From the NCBI GenBank assembly GCA_012103255.1, contig WLXD01000001.1:1191501-1255500 (forward strand): a stretch of 64,000 bases of DNA, in the 5' to 3' direction. Position 1 is the first letter of the stretch; each line of letters begins with the position of its first letter. This DNA is from Acidobacteriota bacterium (lineage in GTDB: Bacteria > Acidobacteriota > UBA890 > WLXD01). The position numbers were made by a program, and so were the translations under genes. The notes beneath the pieces are model-generated. The model worked only from the letters and a program-made list of their open reading frames with translations, was not told the DNA's origin and searched no databases. Shown here piece by piece: positions 25,210-33,151 of this stretch.

Positions 25210-26551
25210 GTGCCTCCCTTCCGTGCCTGACTATATCACCGGATCGGCCCGATCTCGAAACGGCCGCGGAGCCGCCAAGGCCGCTGTCGGAGCTGCCTTG
25301 CTGCTGGTTGCGGCTTCGGGCTGTGCCCGGCCCGCGACCGGCGCCAATGCTGCAACGCCGCAGACTGAGAACCGAATCGAGCAGGCGCTGCAGACCGGGG
25401 ACGTGGTGACCGCCTTGGGGGTCGCACAGGACTATGAGCGTCGTGTTCCGGGACCAGAGGCATGGTCGTACATGGGGCGGGCCCTGTGGCGACTGGGTGA
25501 ACTGCAGCGCGCCGAAGGGTTCCACCGTCGATCCGCGGGCGATGCGCATCCGGAGGGTCAGCTTGGCCTTGCTCGGGCTCTGGCCGCGCGAGGCGAGTTC
25601 GAGGCTGCACTCGAGTTGGCCGACCCGAGCCTGGCCGTGGGCTCGATGAGTTCGCGCGCAGCGAGCTTCGTCGGATCTATCTCCTGGCGTCTCCTGCGGC
25701 CCGCCGCTGCGGCCGAACAGTTCGAGCGCGGTGCGGCCACAGCCACCGCCGAGACTGCAAGGCGGCTGAACCGCTGGGCGCATCTGCTACGCGAGGCTCC
25801 TGCCGGCGCCTGGGCCTGGCGCGGGACGGCGGGCGTAGTGCCAACGGCGCTCGAGAATGGCAGCACCTGGGCGGAGGTCAGGATTGGCGGCCATGCGGCG
25901 CGCCTTCGTGTTGACCCATACGCGTGGCGCTCGAGCATCACGCCGACATTCGCCGACCGTGCTGGTCTCTCAACCGAGAGCCAAATCGACGCCCTCCACG
26001 TTCAGCTCGGTGGCATTGAGGCGATGGTTCCGATGCGTCGGAGCCCTGAGGGTGAGGGCGACGGAGTACTGGGGTTCGACGTGCTGTCGCGCGTGCGATG
26101 GATGTGGACGCCCACCTCCGGCTATTTACTAGTGGGGGTCGCAGGCGATGAGGCGGAGGAGGTTCTCTTCCAGCGTGATCTCGAGAGAACTCACTGGGTC
26201 CACGCGCGAGTAATTATCGACGGGCTCGACGCTCAATTGGTTGTATTCCCGCGCGTCGGCGCGCGGCCTGTGGCGGCGACCCTAGCCTTTGTAGGCGCAA
26301 ACACCGTTGCGACGCACACCGCTGTGGCCGTTACCGAACGCGAGGCGCTGGCGTTGGGAGAGACCGTCGAACTGCTCACGAGGGTGGGGGGGTGGAGCGA
26401 CTCGGTGGCATACAGGGTCGGACCCGAGATGATGGCTGCGCGCCAGGTACCCATCGCGACGCCTGTGGTCTTCGGCGCCGAATTCACCTCGGGCTGGACC
26501 TGGCGTTGGTCACCCTCCGCACGTCAGCTCGCCATGATCCGGCCTCGATAG
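25208..26551 (+). CDS. Lipoprotein with TPR-like repeats and a degenerate retropepsin-like domain
   Basis: Protein of 447 aa with a lipoprotein signal (AALLLVAASGC) after a long basic N-terminus. Residues 45-200 are helical repeats resembling TPRs (ALGVAQDYERR, ALWRLGELQRAEGFHRRSAG). From about 215 the sequence follows the layout of periplasmic aspartyl-protease (retropepsin) proteins: a strand, an RVDPYAWRSSITPTFADRAGL segment where D-T/S-G is expected, then GDGVLGFDVLSR and a final beta part. The catalytic Asp-Thr/Ser-Gly is not kept, so it may bind rather than cut. The start is uncertain: ATG 25208 or GTG 25223. Confidence 0.65.
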   Translation: MCLPSVPDYITGSARSRNGRGAAKAAVGAALLLVAASGCARPATGANAATPQTENRIEQALQTGDVVTALGVAQDYERRVPGPEAWSYMGRALWRLGELQRAEGFHRRSAGDAHPEGQLGLARALAARGEFEAALELADPSLAVGSMSSRAASFVGSISWRLLRPAAAAEQFERGAATATAETARRLNRWAHLLREAPAGAWAWRGTAGVVPTALENGSTWAEVRIGGHAARLRVDPYAWRSSITPTFADRAGLSTESQIDALHVQLGGIEAMVPMRRSPEGEGDGVLGFDVLSRVRWMWTPTSGYLLVGVAGDEAEEVLFQRDLERTHWVHARVIIDGLDAQLVVFPRVGARPVAATLAFVGANTVATHTAVAVTEREALALGETVELLTRVGGWSDSVAYRVGPEMMAARQVPIATPVVFGAEFTSGWTWRWSPSARQLAMIRPR

Positions 26552-26569
26552 CCTCGGCCAGCGGCCCGG

Positions 26570-28147
26570 TCAGGCGGGCTCGCCCTCGATCCGGTACTTG
26601 CGAATCTTGTGGTAGAGCGATGTGCGCGGAATCCCGAGCACGTCGGCGGCTTTGCTCTTGTTGCCATTCACGGCGTCGAGCACCCGGCGCACGTGGGCGG
26701 CGATCACGCCATCCAGCTGAGCGTCGGTCAGATCCAGCTCGCTCTGCGGCCGCGGCGCCGGGGGGGGCGCCTGCCTCGCGCTACGCACCATGTTGGGCGG
26801 TAGGTCGTCGATCCCGATCCGATCTCCATCGCATAGCACGGCGGCGCGGCGCACCGCATTGCGCAGCTCGCGGACATTCCCTGGCCAATGGTGACGGCGC
26901 AGCAAACTGGCGGCCTCGGAACTGAACTCCGACGGGCCTGCGCCGTTGTCTTCGCGGAAGTCGACCAGAAAGTACGACGCCAGTAGCGGGATGTCCTCGA
27001 CGCGCTCACGAAGCGCCGGAACCCGGATGCCAAACACGTTGAATCGATAGAACAGGTCCTCGCGGAAGGTCCCACGGTGGACCAGATCTCGTAGATCCTG
27101 GTTGCTGGCCGCAACGATGCGTACATCGACGCGGTGTGCGGAGCGGTCCTCTCCGACCTTCTGGATCTCCCCGTACTCCAGCGCGCGCAGCAGCATTACC
27201 TGAAGCCTGGGACTCATCGCCTCGACCTCATCGAGGAACAGCGTGCCTCCATCCGCGAGCTGCATCTGGCCTGCTTTGTCCCGGTGCGCGCCGGTGAACG
27301 AACCCTTCACGTGGCCGAAGAGCTCAGATGCCAGGAGTTCTTCTGCGAACGCGCCGCAGTTGACGATCATCATGTCGGCATCGCGCCGTGGCGAGAAGTA
27401 GTGGATCGCGTGAGCGAGGAGTTCCTTGCCGACTCCGCTCTCGCCGGTCAGCAGCACCGGCTCACGAGTCGGCGCGACCCGCTTGACCATCTCTTCGATC
27501 CCACGGATCTCCGCAGAGACGCCAACGATCTCGACGTTGTAACCGCGCTTGCGGGAGTAGCGGGTGAGCCACAGGCGCGCGATGACCAGGGAGATGGCTT
27601 CTGCGAAGTCCTCGAGCCGCTCGCGGTGCTCGTCTGTGTAGTGATCGCGCTCGCGGCTTTCAACCGACAGCACGCCGATCGCCTTGCCCTGCAGTCGAAT
27701 CGGCACGATCAGGTCTGCAGCCACATCCCGGAAGGCCGGGAAGTAGTAGGGATCCTGGCTCACATCGTTCGACATGTAGGTCTCATTGTTGTGATAGACC
27801 CACGTGATGATCCCGGGCGACTCCTTGTCGAGCTGCAGCAGGTTGGGGAGATCGTCGAGGAGTTCCCCCTCCTCTCGATGCGCGACGATCCTGACCTCGC
27901 CCTCCTCGCGCTCCATGATGAAGATCGAGCCGTAGTCGCTGCCGGTTACCTGTTTGGCGACGTCGACGAAGTCGGCCAGCACGGGCTCGAGGACGTTGTC
28001 GTCCGACGGGTAGGCGCCGAGGCAGACCTTCTGAAGAATGTCGCGAGAGAGCGTGGCGTCGTTGTTCATATCCTGATTGTGACCGTATTTCGACGCCGTC
28101 CGCAAGTCGTCGTCCGTCGCCGGTCGATTGTGGTCAGGTTCGGGCAC
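26570..28147 (-). CDS. Sigma-54-dependent transcriptional activator with GAF domain
   Basis: Cytosolic regulator of 525 aa. Residues about 30-190 are a GAF sensor domain, about 210-440 the AAA+ domain that remodels sigma-54 polymerase (Walker A GESGVGKE near 235, GSFTGA in place of GAFTGA near 280, [12 protein letters not shown] as Walker [15 protein letters not shown]), and the end is a Fis-type helix-turn-helix ([25 protein letters not shown]). It lacks a receiver domain, so it senses a ligand rather than a kinase signal. The start is GTG at 28147 or ATG at 28069; neither has a strong ribosome site. Targets are unknown. Confidence 0.9.
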   Translation of the reverse strand: MPEPDHNRPATDDDLRTASKYGHNQDMNNDATLSRDILQKVCLGAYPSDDNVLEPVLADFVDVAKQVTGSDYGSIFIMEREEGEVRIVAHREEGELLDDLPNLLQLDKESPGIITWVYHNNETYMSNDVSQDPYYFPAFRDVAADLIVPIRLQGKAIGVLSVESRERDHYTDEHRERLEDFAEAISLVIARLWLTRYSRKRGYNVEIVGVSAEIRGIEEMVKRVAPTREPVLLTGESGVGKELLAHAIHYFSPRRDADMMIVNCGAFAEELLASELFGHVKGSFTGAHRDKAGQMQLADGGTLFLDEVEAMSPRLQVMLLRALEYGEIQKVGEDRSAHRVDVRIVAASNQDLRDLVHRGTFREDLFYRFNVFGIRVPALRERVEDIPLLASYFLVDFREDNGAGPSEFSSEAASLLRRHHWPGNVRELRNAVRRAAVLCDGDRIGIDDLPPNMVRSARQAPPPAPRPQSELDLTDAQLDGVIAAHVRRVLDAVNGNKSKAADVLGIPRTSLYHKIRKYRIEGEPA

Positions 28148-28488
28148 ACGGCTGCCTCAGGCGGCACGCAACGCGTTCTCTAGCGACGCGGCTGGGTTCG
28201 CGTCGGGCCTGCGAAACCCCTTGGCCCCGGCGTTTTCCAGGATCCGAACCAAAATGAGCGGATCGTTCTTGCGACTGTTCGCAACTTTGGCATCGAGATT
28301 GCTTTGTAGTGGGGTACCGGTCGGACAGCGACTGGGCTGGCTCGCGTAACCGGGGTTACGTCGGACGGAAGGGGAAACAGGGGACCCTCGCTCTGAACCC
28401 GGTGAGCTGGCCCGGTGGCTGTCCGACCGGCTTTTCCGTGCCCGCGGCTTGGCCGCGCCGACGCACGATTGGGCGCGAACTGTTCCTG
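28148..28488. other. Intergenic region holding a long imperfect inverted repeat
   Basis: There is no supported gene in these 341 bases. The frame at 28309-28557 on the plus strand runs through the inverted repeat and lacks a ribosome site. The notable content is the hairpin element at 28317-28435, listed separately. The region separates two minus-strand genes. Confidence 0.5.
28317..28435 (+). ncRNA. Candidate structured RNA or long hairpin element
   Basis: Arms 28317-28343 and 28404-28430 pair over 27 positions: 13 perfect pairs, one G-G mismatch, then 13 more including three G-U pairs. The G-U pairs are only possible in a plus-strand transcript (the minus strand would have A-C mismatches), and CTTTT follows the right arm, so the RNA would be plus-strand. 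The 60-base loop has its own hairpin, CGTAAC-CGGG-GTTACG. It matches no riboswitch, SRP RNA or 6S RNA pattern that I can check by eye. It may instead be a terminator or a remnant of a mobile repeat. Confidence 0.35.
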
Positions 28489-29163
28489 CTAGAAGCGGAA
28501 CATCATGATGCCGGCGATACGCCGCATCGAGTGCAGGCGATCGAAGAATCCGCCTGACGACGTCGTGATCGCGCGCATCTCGCGGTAGTCGGCTCGGAAC
28601 GAGAGTTTCTCGTCGAGGTAGTACCTCACGCCGAATCCGAAGGCGATGAGGCCGCCCGTCTCACTGGCCTCGCTGGCATCGATACCGAACTCAGGCAGCG
28701 CCGCGGCCACAGAATCACGCAGCTTTTCTTTCGCGTGAAACACGCCGCCACCTATCGCCAGGTACGGAACCATTCGCGTCGCCCTCGATCCCGACTGCAG
28801 GATCAAATTGACCAGGCCGTGATACACCTCGCCGTCGGGTCCTCGCGTGAAGGCGCCCTCGAACTCGAAGCCAACGTTCGACGTGGACCGCTTGAACCAG
28901 CCGACCGTGAGCCCGAACTGCCCGGACGCCGAGCCGCGTAGCTGCACGCCAGCAAGAACTCCGAGTGCGAAGCCTCCTACCGGATCGCGGGGCGGTGCCT
29001 GAGGGCTCACTCCGGTCTGAGGCGGCGCGAGTCGGAAGCCACCTGAAACGCCCATCGCAGGTGGGGCGAACGACTCTGACGGCACGGCTTCCTGGGCGAG
29101 CACCGACACCGGCAGTAGCAGCGCGAAGGCTGCGAGTGCGAAGCGTTGCGATCGTTTCAGCAT
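28489..29163 (-). CDS. Outer-membrane beta-barrel protein
   Basis: Secreted protein of 224 aa with a clear signal peptide ending near VLAQ (residues 1-23). The mature part alternates in a pattern typical of an eight-stranded OmpA-like or OmpW-like barrel (GGFALGVLAGVQLRG, FGLTVGWFKRSTSNVGFEFEGAF, LIAFGFGVRYYLDEKLSFRADYREMR) and ends in Phe (MMFRF), the usual C-terminal signature for outer-membrane insertion. The following 11 bases lead to the next minus-strand gene upstream, so it may be co-transcribed with the lipoprotein at 29175. Confidence 0.8.
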   Translation of the reverse strand: MLKRSQRFALAAFALLLPVSVLAQEAVPSESFAPPAMGVSGGFRLAPPQTGVSPQAPPRDPVGGFALGVLAGVQLRGSASGQFGLTVGWFKRSTSNVGFEFEGAFTRGPDGEVYHGLVNLILQSGSRATRMVPYLAIGGGVFHAKEKLRDSVAAALPEFGIDASEASETGGLIAFGFGVRYYLDEKLSFRADYREMRAITTSSGGFFDRLHSMRRIAGIMMFRF

Positions 29164-29174
29164 GGTGTCGTTTG

Positions 29175-30113
29175 CTAGTAGAGGACGGCGCTGCCGGCCG
29201 GGAACGTCTCGGTACGATTGACGAAGCCAATGATCTCGCCGCCCTGCAGGCCGGCTGGAAGAACCGCCTCCAGGACGATGAGCTGCGACTGCGCGGCGAG
29301 GTCGTTGAAACGACCCTCGAGGCTGATTCGGACGATTGCGCCAGACAGGTCACGCGGGAAGGTGAGCCCATCCGGAGGATTCAGGAGCAGGTCGTCGCCC
29401 GGTCGTTCGGGTTGCGGGAACTGCTCGAAGTTGGCGCAGAACCGACAGAAGTCGTCGCGGTCATCCGGAACCTCGAAGCGGCCTAGGTTGAGGTTCTGTC
29501 CATCGATCTCGATGAAGGTTTCGTATTGGAGCGCTGCCGTCGTGTCCGGCACGACGAGCGAAGGCGCGCCGGCGGCGTCCAGCATCCAGACCCCGGAATT
29601 CTCGTTCGTATTGGGTCCGTCGGTCGGCGTGAACACCCGTAACGTGCCGCTACTCGACGTGATGCTGGACGAGATCGGTACGGTCAGAGATGCCACGCGA
29701 TCGATGAACGTACCGGACAGGATCTGCGGCCCGACCGGCGTGTCCGCGGTGTCGGGGGATGTCTCGATCGTCACGATCACGCCCTGAAGCGTGCGTAGCG
29801 CGAATTCCTCGGTGCTGAACGAGTCGACCGGTGTGCCCGAGCCGTCCACCATTTCGCCGGTCGTGGGATCAATGAAGAAGGCTCCCAGCCTGCCGGCCTG
29901 GTTTCGCTCGCGCAGACCCCAGAGGACGTATCCGCCTTCGCCCTCGCCGAGCGGTACGAGGCCTGCCAGCGTAACGCGCACAGCCTCAACCTCCCCCAAC
30001 GCTCGGGGTAGGGGAGTGATCTCGGTCGGTGTCTGGTTGCAGGCAACGAACGCGAGCAAGCCGCAGGCGGCGATCGCGCGCCCGATGTGGCGCATGGGAC
30101 GGTGCAGAATCAC
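29175..30113 (-). CDS. Putative lipoprotein, 312 aa
   Basis: Starts with GTG at 30113, which overlaps the stop of the preceding gene (GTGA) and follows GGAAGAAAG. A signal region ending LLAFVAC gives a lipobox at about residue 25. The mature part has an Ig-like or anti-sigma-like beta character (VRVTLAGLVPLGEGEGGYVLWGLRERN, GAFFIDPTTGEMVDGSG, SLTVPISSSITSSSGTLRVF). I do not recognise the family. It is encoded between a small cytosolic protein and an outer-membrane barrel protein, which suggests a surface or periplasmic role. Confidence 0.65.
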   Translation of the reverse strand: MILHRPMRHIGRAIAACGLLAFVACNQTPTEITPLPRALGEVEAVRVTLAGLVPLGEGEGGYVLWGLRERNQAGRLGAFFIDPTTGEMVDGSGTPVDSFSTEEFALRTLQGVIVTIETSPDTADTPVGPQILSGTFIDRVASLTVPISSSITSSSGTLRVFTPTDGPNTNENSGVWMLDAAGAPSLVVPDTTAALQYETFIEIDGQNLNLGRFEVPDDRDDFCRFCANFEQFPQPERPGDDLLLNPPDGLTFPRDLSGAIVRISLEGRFNDLAAQSQLIVLEAVLPAGLQGGEIIGFVNRTETFPAGSAVLY

Positions 30114-30487
30114 GCGCTTTCTTCCGGCTTGTCGAGAGACTCGAGAATCAATCCGTAGATGGCTTCCAGGTCGCTGAGGTCGTCATCGATCGCGCTTTGT
30201 AGCGCTTCGACGACGCGTCCGCGCGGGACACCGTGGTCGTCGAGCCACGCGCGGGCGTCCGACCATGTTGGTAGCCAGGCAATCCGCTCGTGCAAGCTCT
30301 CGTCGCCGCCGACGGTGCGAGCCATGGCGTTGGGACTGCTGATCAAATGGACTCCTGCCTGAAACGGCGAGGCGGCCTTGATGATGCCGTCAATGTCAAA
30401 CACGTAGTGCCCCGCGTGCGGGGCCCAAATCAAACCAGCGCCGCGCAAACGGGTGACCATCGAGATCTCTGAGTCGGTAAAACGCAT
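30110..30487 (-). CDS. Hypothetical protein, 125 aa
   Basis: Soluble alpha/beta protein (RFTDSEISMVTRLRGAGLIWAPHAGHYVFDIDGII) with an acidic helical C-terminus. No family is recognised and no signal peptide is present. It overlaps the following lipoprotein gene by 4 bases, so the two are probably translated together. Confidence 0.6.
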   Translation of the reverse strand: MRFTDSEISMVTRLRGAGLIWAPHAGHYVFDIDGIIKAASPFQAGVHLISSPNAMARTVGGDESLHERIAWLPTWSDARAWLDDHGVPRGRVVEALQSAIDDDLSDLEAIYGLILESLDKPEESA

Positions 30488-30548
30488 AGACGGGCGATTG
30501 TAGCAGCATCGGGCATTCTCTCTTCGACCGGCAGGGCAGCGATTTGCC

Positions 30549-31616
30549 CTAGGTCGTTAGACGCGGCTCGCCCGGCTGCAGTCGACGAATCCGCGCATCG
30601 AAGGCTGCGGAGTCGTAGATTTCGGGATTGATGCACTGCGGTGCGGCCTCCCCGCGGAGCATGGCGACAGCGTTCGTCGCCGCGATCCGGGCCATTGCGT
30701 CTCGTGTTCCGCGGGATGCACTGCCGATATGAGGCAGCAACACCGTGTTGGGAAGCTCTGCCAACCCAGTAGCCATCGCGGGTTCGTGCTCGTAGACGTC
30801 GAGTCCGGCCGCTGCGATATCGCCGCTCGCCAACGCCTCAACGAGAGCCTTCTCATCCACTACCGCACCCCGAGAGGTGTTCACGAGCACGGCCGAGGAT
30901 CGCATGGCGCCGAGTTCAGCAGCGCCGATGAGATGGCGTGTGGTCTCAGTGAGAGGGACGTGCAGCGAGACGAAATCCGACGTGGCCAGCAGTTGTTCCA
31001 GCGAGACAGCTGCTGCGAGACCCGAACGTTCAACGCGTTCCGGCGCGCTCGGGTGGTGGGCGACGACGCGCATCGAGAAGCCCTGTGCGCGACGCGCGAC
31101 CGCCTGGCCGATGCGTCCAAAGCCGATGATTCCGAGTTGTTTCGTGGCGCCCTCGCAGCCGGGCGATACATCCTCGCCGAGCAACAACTTTGGACCCCAT
31201 AGCCGGTAGTTGCCCAGTCGCATGTACCGGTCAGCTTCGACGACACGCCGAGCTGCGCCCAGAAGCAGCGCCCAGGTGAGATCAGCGGTCGACTCGGTGA
31301 GCACATCGGGCGTGTTGCTTACCGGGATACCGAGGCGAGTGGCGGTCGGCAGCTCGATGTTGTCGTGACCGACGGCGTAGTTGGCGATCCCGCGCAGGTG
31401 CGGAGCGCCCTCGAGGAGGGTGGCATCAATGCGTTCCGTGAGAAGGCTGAGTAGCACGTCACAGCCTCGAAGCCATTGGGCGAGGTCATGGTGTGCGGGC
31501 GCATCACCAGCACCGCCCCAGACCTCGACGTGGGCGCCGGCAGCCCGCAAGAAGTCCAGACCGACGTCCGGGATCGGCCGCGTCACGAAGACGCGACCAG
31601 AGGTCCCGCTAACCAT
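30549..31616 (-). CDS. D-isomer 2-hydroxyacid dehydrogenase (glyoxylate/hydroxypyruvate reductase-like)
   Basis: Cytosolic NAD(P)-dependent enzyme of 355 aa that reduces 2-oxoacids such as glyoxylate or hydroxypyruvate. The substrate part opens with RVFVTRPIPDVGLDFL and has YAVGHDNIELPTATRLGIPV and NTPDVLTESTADLTWALLL. The Rossmann motif is GFGRIGQAVARRAQGF. The catalytic Arg is in LVNTSRGAVVDEKAL, Glu in DVYEHEP and His in LLPHIGSAS. The exact substrate cannot be set from sequence. Its start overlaps the next gene by 8 bases. Confidence 0.9.
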   Translation of the reverse strand: MVSGTSGRVFVTRPIPDVGLDFLRAAGAHVEVWGGAGDAPAHHDLAQWLRGCDVLLSLLTERIDATLLEGAPHLRGIANYAVGHDNIELPTATRLGIPVSNTPDVLTESTADLTWALLLGAARRVVEADRYMRLGNYRLWGPKLLLGEDVSPGCEGATKQLGIIGFGRIGQAVARRAQGFSMRVVAHHPSAPERVERSGLAAAVSLEQLLATSDFVSLHVPLTETTRHLIGAAELGAMRSSAVLVNTSRGAVVDEKALVEALASGDIAAAGLDVYEHEPAMATGLAELPNTVLLPHIGSASRGTRDAMARIAATNAVAMLRGEAAPQCINPEIYDSAAFDARIRRLQPGEPRLTT

Positions 31617-32034
31617 CGAGGATGACGCCCACGCCGTGACGGAATACCGCGCTGCCGCCGAGATAGGCCGTCACGACGACGCTTACTGTTCCGACCGCGA
31701 TCAGCAGCCAGTAGAGACCGGCGTTGCGCTCGGGTACGCGGCCGCCGGCGATCAAACGCCAAACCGCGGCGGGAGCGAACGCGGTGAGCGTCACAAGCCC
31801 GGCGTTGCGGTGATTGAGCACTAGGGCCTCGGCGGCACCAGTTGGAGCGGCCGCGTCGTAGGCCGCATAGCCGGAGATGGCGGATAGCGCCGCGGCGCCT
31901 GCTCCAAACACGAGGGTCCAGGTGGCGACCACGCGGAATTCGTCTTCCTCAGCAAGCTGAGCCAGCACTTCGCAGGCCACTGACGTGAGCAGCAGCGCGA
32001 CAGCGAAGTCGACGATAACTGTGTGTGGCAGCAC
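31609..32034 (-). CDS. DUF2231-type membrane protein
   Basis: Small membrane protein of 141 aa with four hydrophobic segments (starting LPHTVIVDFAVALLLTSVACEVLA, GAGAAALSAISGYAAYDA, VTLTAFAPAAVWRL and YWLLIAVGTVSVVVTAYLGG). The opening His-containing helix and GYxAY motif fit the DUF2231 family, whose function is unknown. The start codon is GTG. It overlaps the dehydrogenase gene, so they share a transcript. Confidence 0.72.
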   Translation of the reverse strand: MLPHTVIVDFAVALLLTSVACEVLAQLAEEDEFRVVATWTLVFGAGAAALSAISGYAAYDAAAPTGAAEALVLNHRNAGLVTLTAFAPAAVWRLIAGGRVPERNAGLYWLLIAVGTVSVVVTAYLGGSAVFRHGVGVILDG

Positions 32035-32041
32035 CGCGGGT

Positions 32042-32437
32042 CTAGGCCAGTCCCAACTGCGACTCAGCCTCTGCGGGGTCGGCCACCTTCACCACGCAGA
32101 GTGCGCGCGAGTTGCCGGATCCAGCAGCGGCGTAGGCGTACTCAACGTTGATGCCTGCCTCTGCGAGCTGCACCGCGACCTTGCCCAACGCGCCGGGCTG
32201 GTCGGACACCTCGATCGTCAGAACATCGACGGATGAGAACGGCAGGTTCGCGTCGCGCAGAACGGTCTCGGCCGCGTCCACATCGTCAACCAGCATACGG
32301 ACGACGCCGTAGTCGCTCCCTTCGGACGTGGACATCGCGCGGAGGTTGATGCCGTTGTTCTCGAGCGTGTTGCAGAGAGTGGCAAGCCGTCCCGGGACGT
32401 TTTCCAGAAAAACGCTGATCTGTCGCATCAGAGGCAT
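32042..32437 (-). CDS. Tandem ACT-domain protein
   Basis: Cytosolic protein of 131 aa made of two ACT domains and nothing else: ISVFLENVPGRLATLCNTLENNGINLRAM and, after residue 70, LTIEVSDQPGALGKVAVQLAEAGINVEYAYA. ACT domains bind small ligands, often amino acids, and such stand-alone tandem proteins are thought to be regulatory; the ligand here is unknown. It lies 7 bases upstream of the DUF2231 gene on the same strand. No strong ribosome site is visible, and an ATG at 32428 is possible. Confidence 0.82.
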   Translation of the reverse strand: MPLMRQISVFLENVPGRLATLCNTLENNGINLRAMSTSEGSDYGVVRMLVDDVDAAETVLRDANLPFSSVDVLTIEVSDQPGALGKVAVQLAEAGINVEYAYAAAGSGNSRALCVVKVADPAEAESQLGLA

Positions 32438-32482
32438 GTCTGATCAATCCGTTCGTGTTGTCGCAGCCGGCCGGGCAACGCC

Positions 32483-33151
32483 CTAGCCTGCCGCTGTCCT
32501 TTCCACGAATACGCCGCGTGCCGCAGCGTATTCGAGCCGGTGGATTTCTCCGCCGACACGTAAAACCAGAAGTCCATCGTCGCTGGCAGACTCGACGACT
32601 TCGACCATCGCGTCGGGGCGCAGGCCGAGCCTGCCGAACTCCCGAAGCAGGCCTCCGTCGTTGTCGCGCACGCGGCGAACCCAGGCGGTTTCGCCGGCAC
32701 CGAGCTCGACCAGCGAGGGGTGCGTCGATTCGTCCATTGTGCCATCGCTCGACGGAATGGGCGCGCCGTGCGGGTCCGTTGCCGGACTCTCGAGCAGCTT
32801 GTCGAGACGACGTACAAACCGTGGGCTGACGGCGTGTTCAAGTCGCTCAGCTTCCTCGTGCACTTCATCCCACGGGTACTCGAGAATCTCGACCAGAAAG
32901 CGTTCGATGAGACGGTGCCGGCGAATCATTCGGCGCGCGAGCTTCTCGCCCTCGTCCGTGAGTTGAACGCCGCGATACGGCTCGTGGTGTAGGAGCCCGA
33001 GCGTCGCCAAGCGGCGCATCATGTTGCTCACGGAGGCTGGCCGGACGTCGAGGCGGTCGGCGATCGCCGACGTTTGCACGAGCCCGCCGTCAACGCTGAG
33101 CTTGAATATCGCCTTGATGTAGTCCTCGATGGACTCCGAAGACATCGTCAC
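32483..33151 (-). CDS. DtxR/MntR-family metal-dependent repressor
   Basis: Cytosolic regulator of 222 aa. An N-terminal winged helix (SIEDYIKAIFKLS, TSAIADRLDVRPASVSNMMRRLATLGLL) is followed by the dimerisation and metal-binding domain (RRHRLIERFLVEILEYPWDEVHEEAERLEHAVS), and the last 70 residues form an SH3-like FeoA domain. It should bind Fe(II) or Mn(II) and repress uptake genes; none lie nearby. It starts at GTG 33151, overlapping the stop of the HutF-like gene (GTGA), or at ATG 33145; both share GGAGAAG. Confidence 0.9.
   Translation of the reverse strand: MTMSSESIEDYIKAIFKLSVDGGLVQTSAIADRLDVRPASVSNMMRRLATLGLLHHEPYRGVQLTDEGEKLARRMIRRHRLIERFLVEILEYPWDEVHEEAERLEHAVSPRFVRRLDKLLESPATDPHGAPIPSSDGTMDESTHPSLVELGAGETAWVRRVRDNDGGLLREFGRLGLRPDAMVEVVESASDDGLLVLRVGGEIHRLEYAAARGVFVERTAAG

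Noticed and set aside
28317-28435. SRP RNA, 6S RNA or a known riboswitch as identity of the hairpin element
   Set aside because: The core sequences of SRP RNA (such as GGUCAGGUCCGGAAGGAAGC) and the conserved cores of glycine, cobalamin, TPP and c-di-GMP riboswitches are not present.
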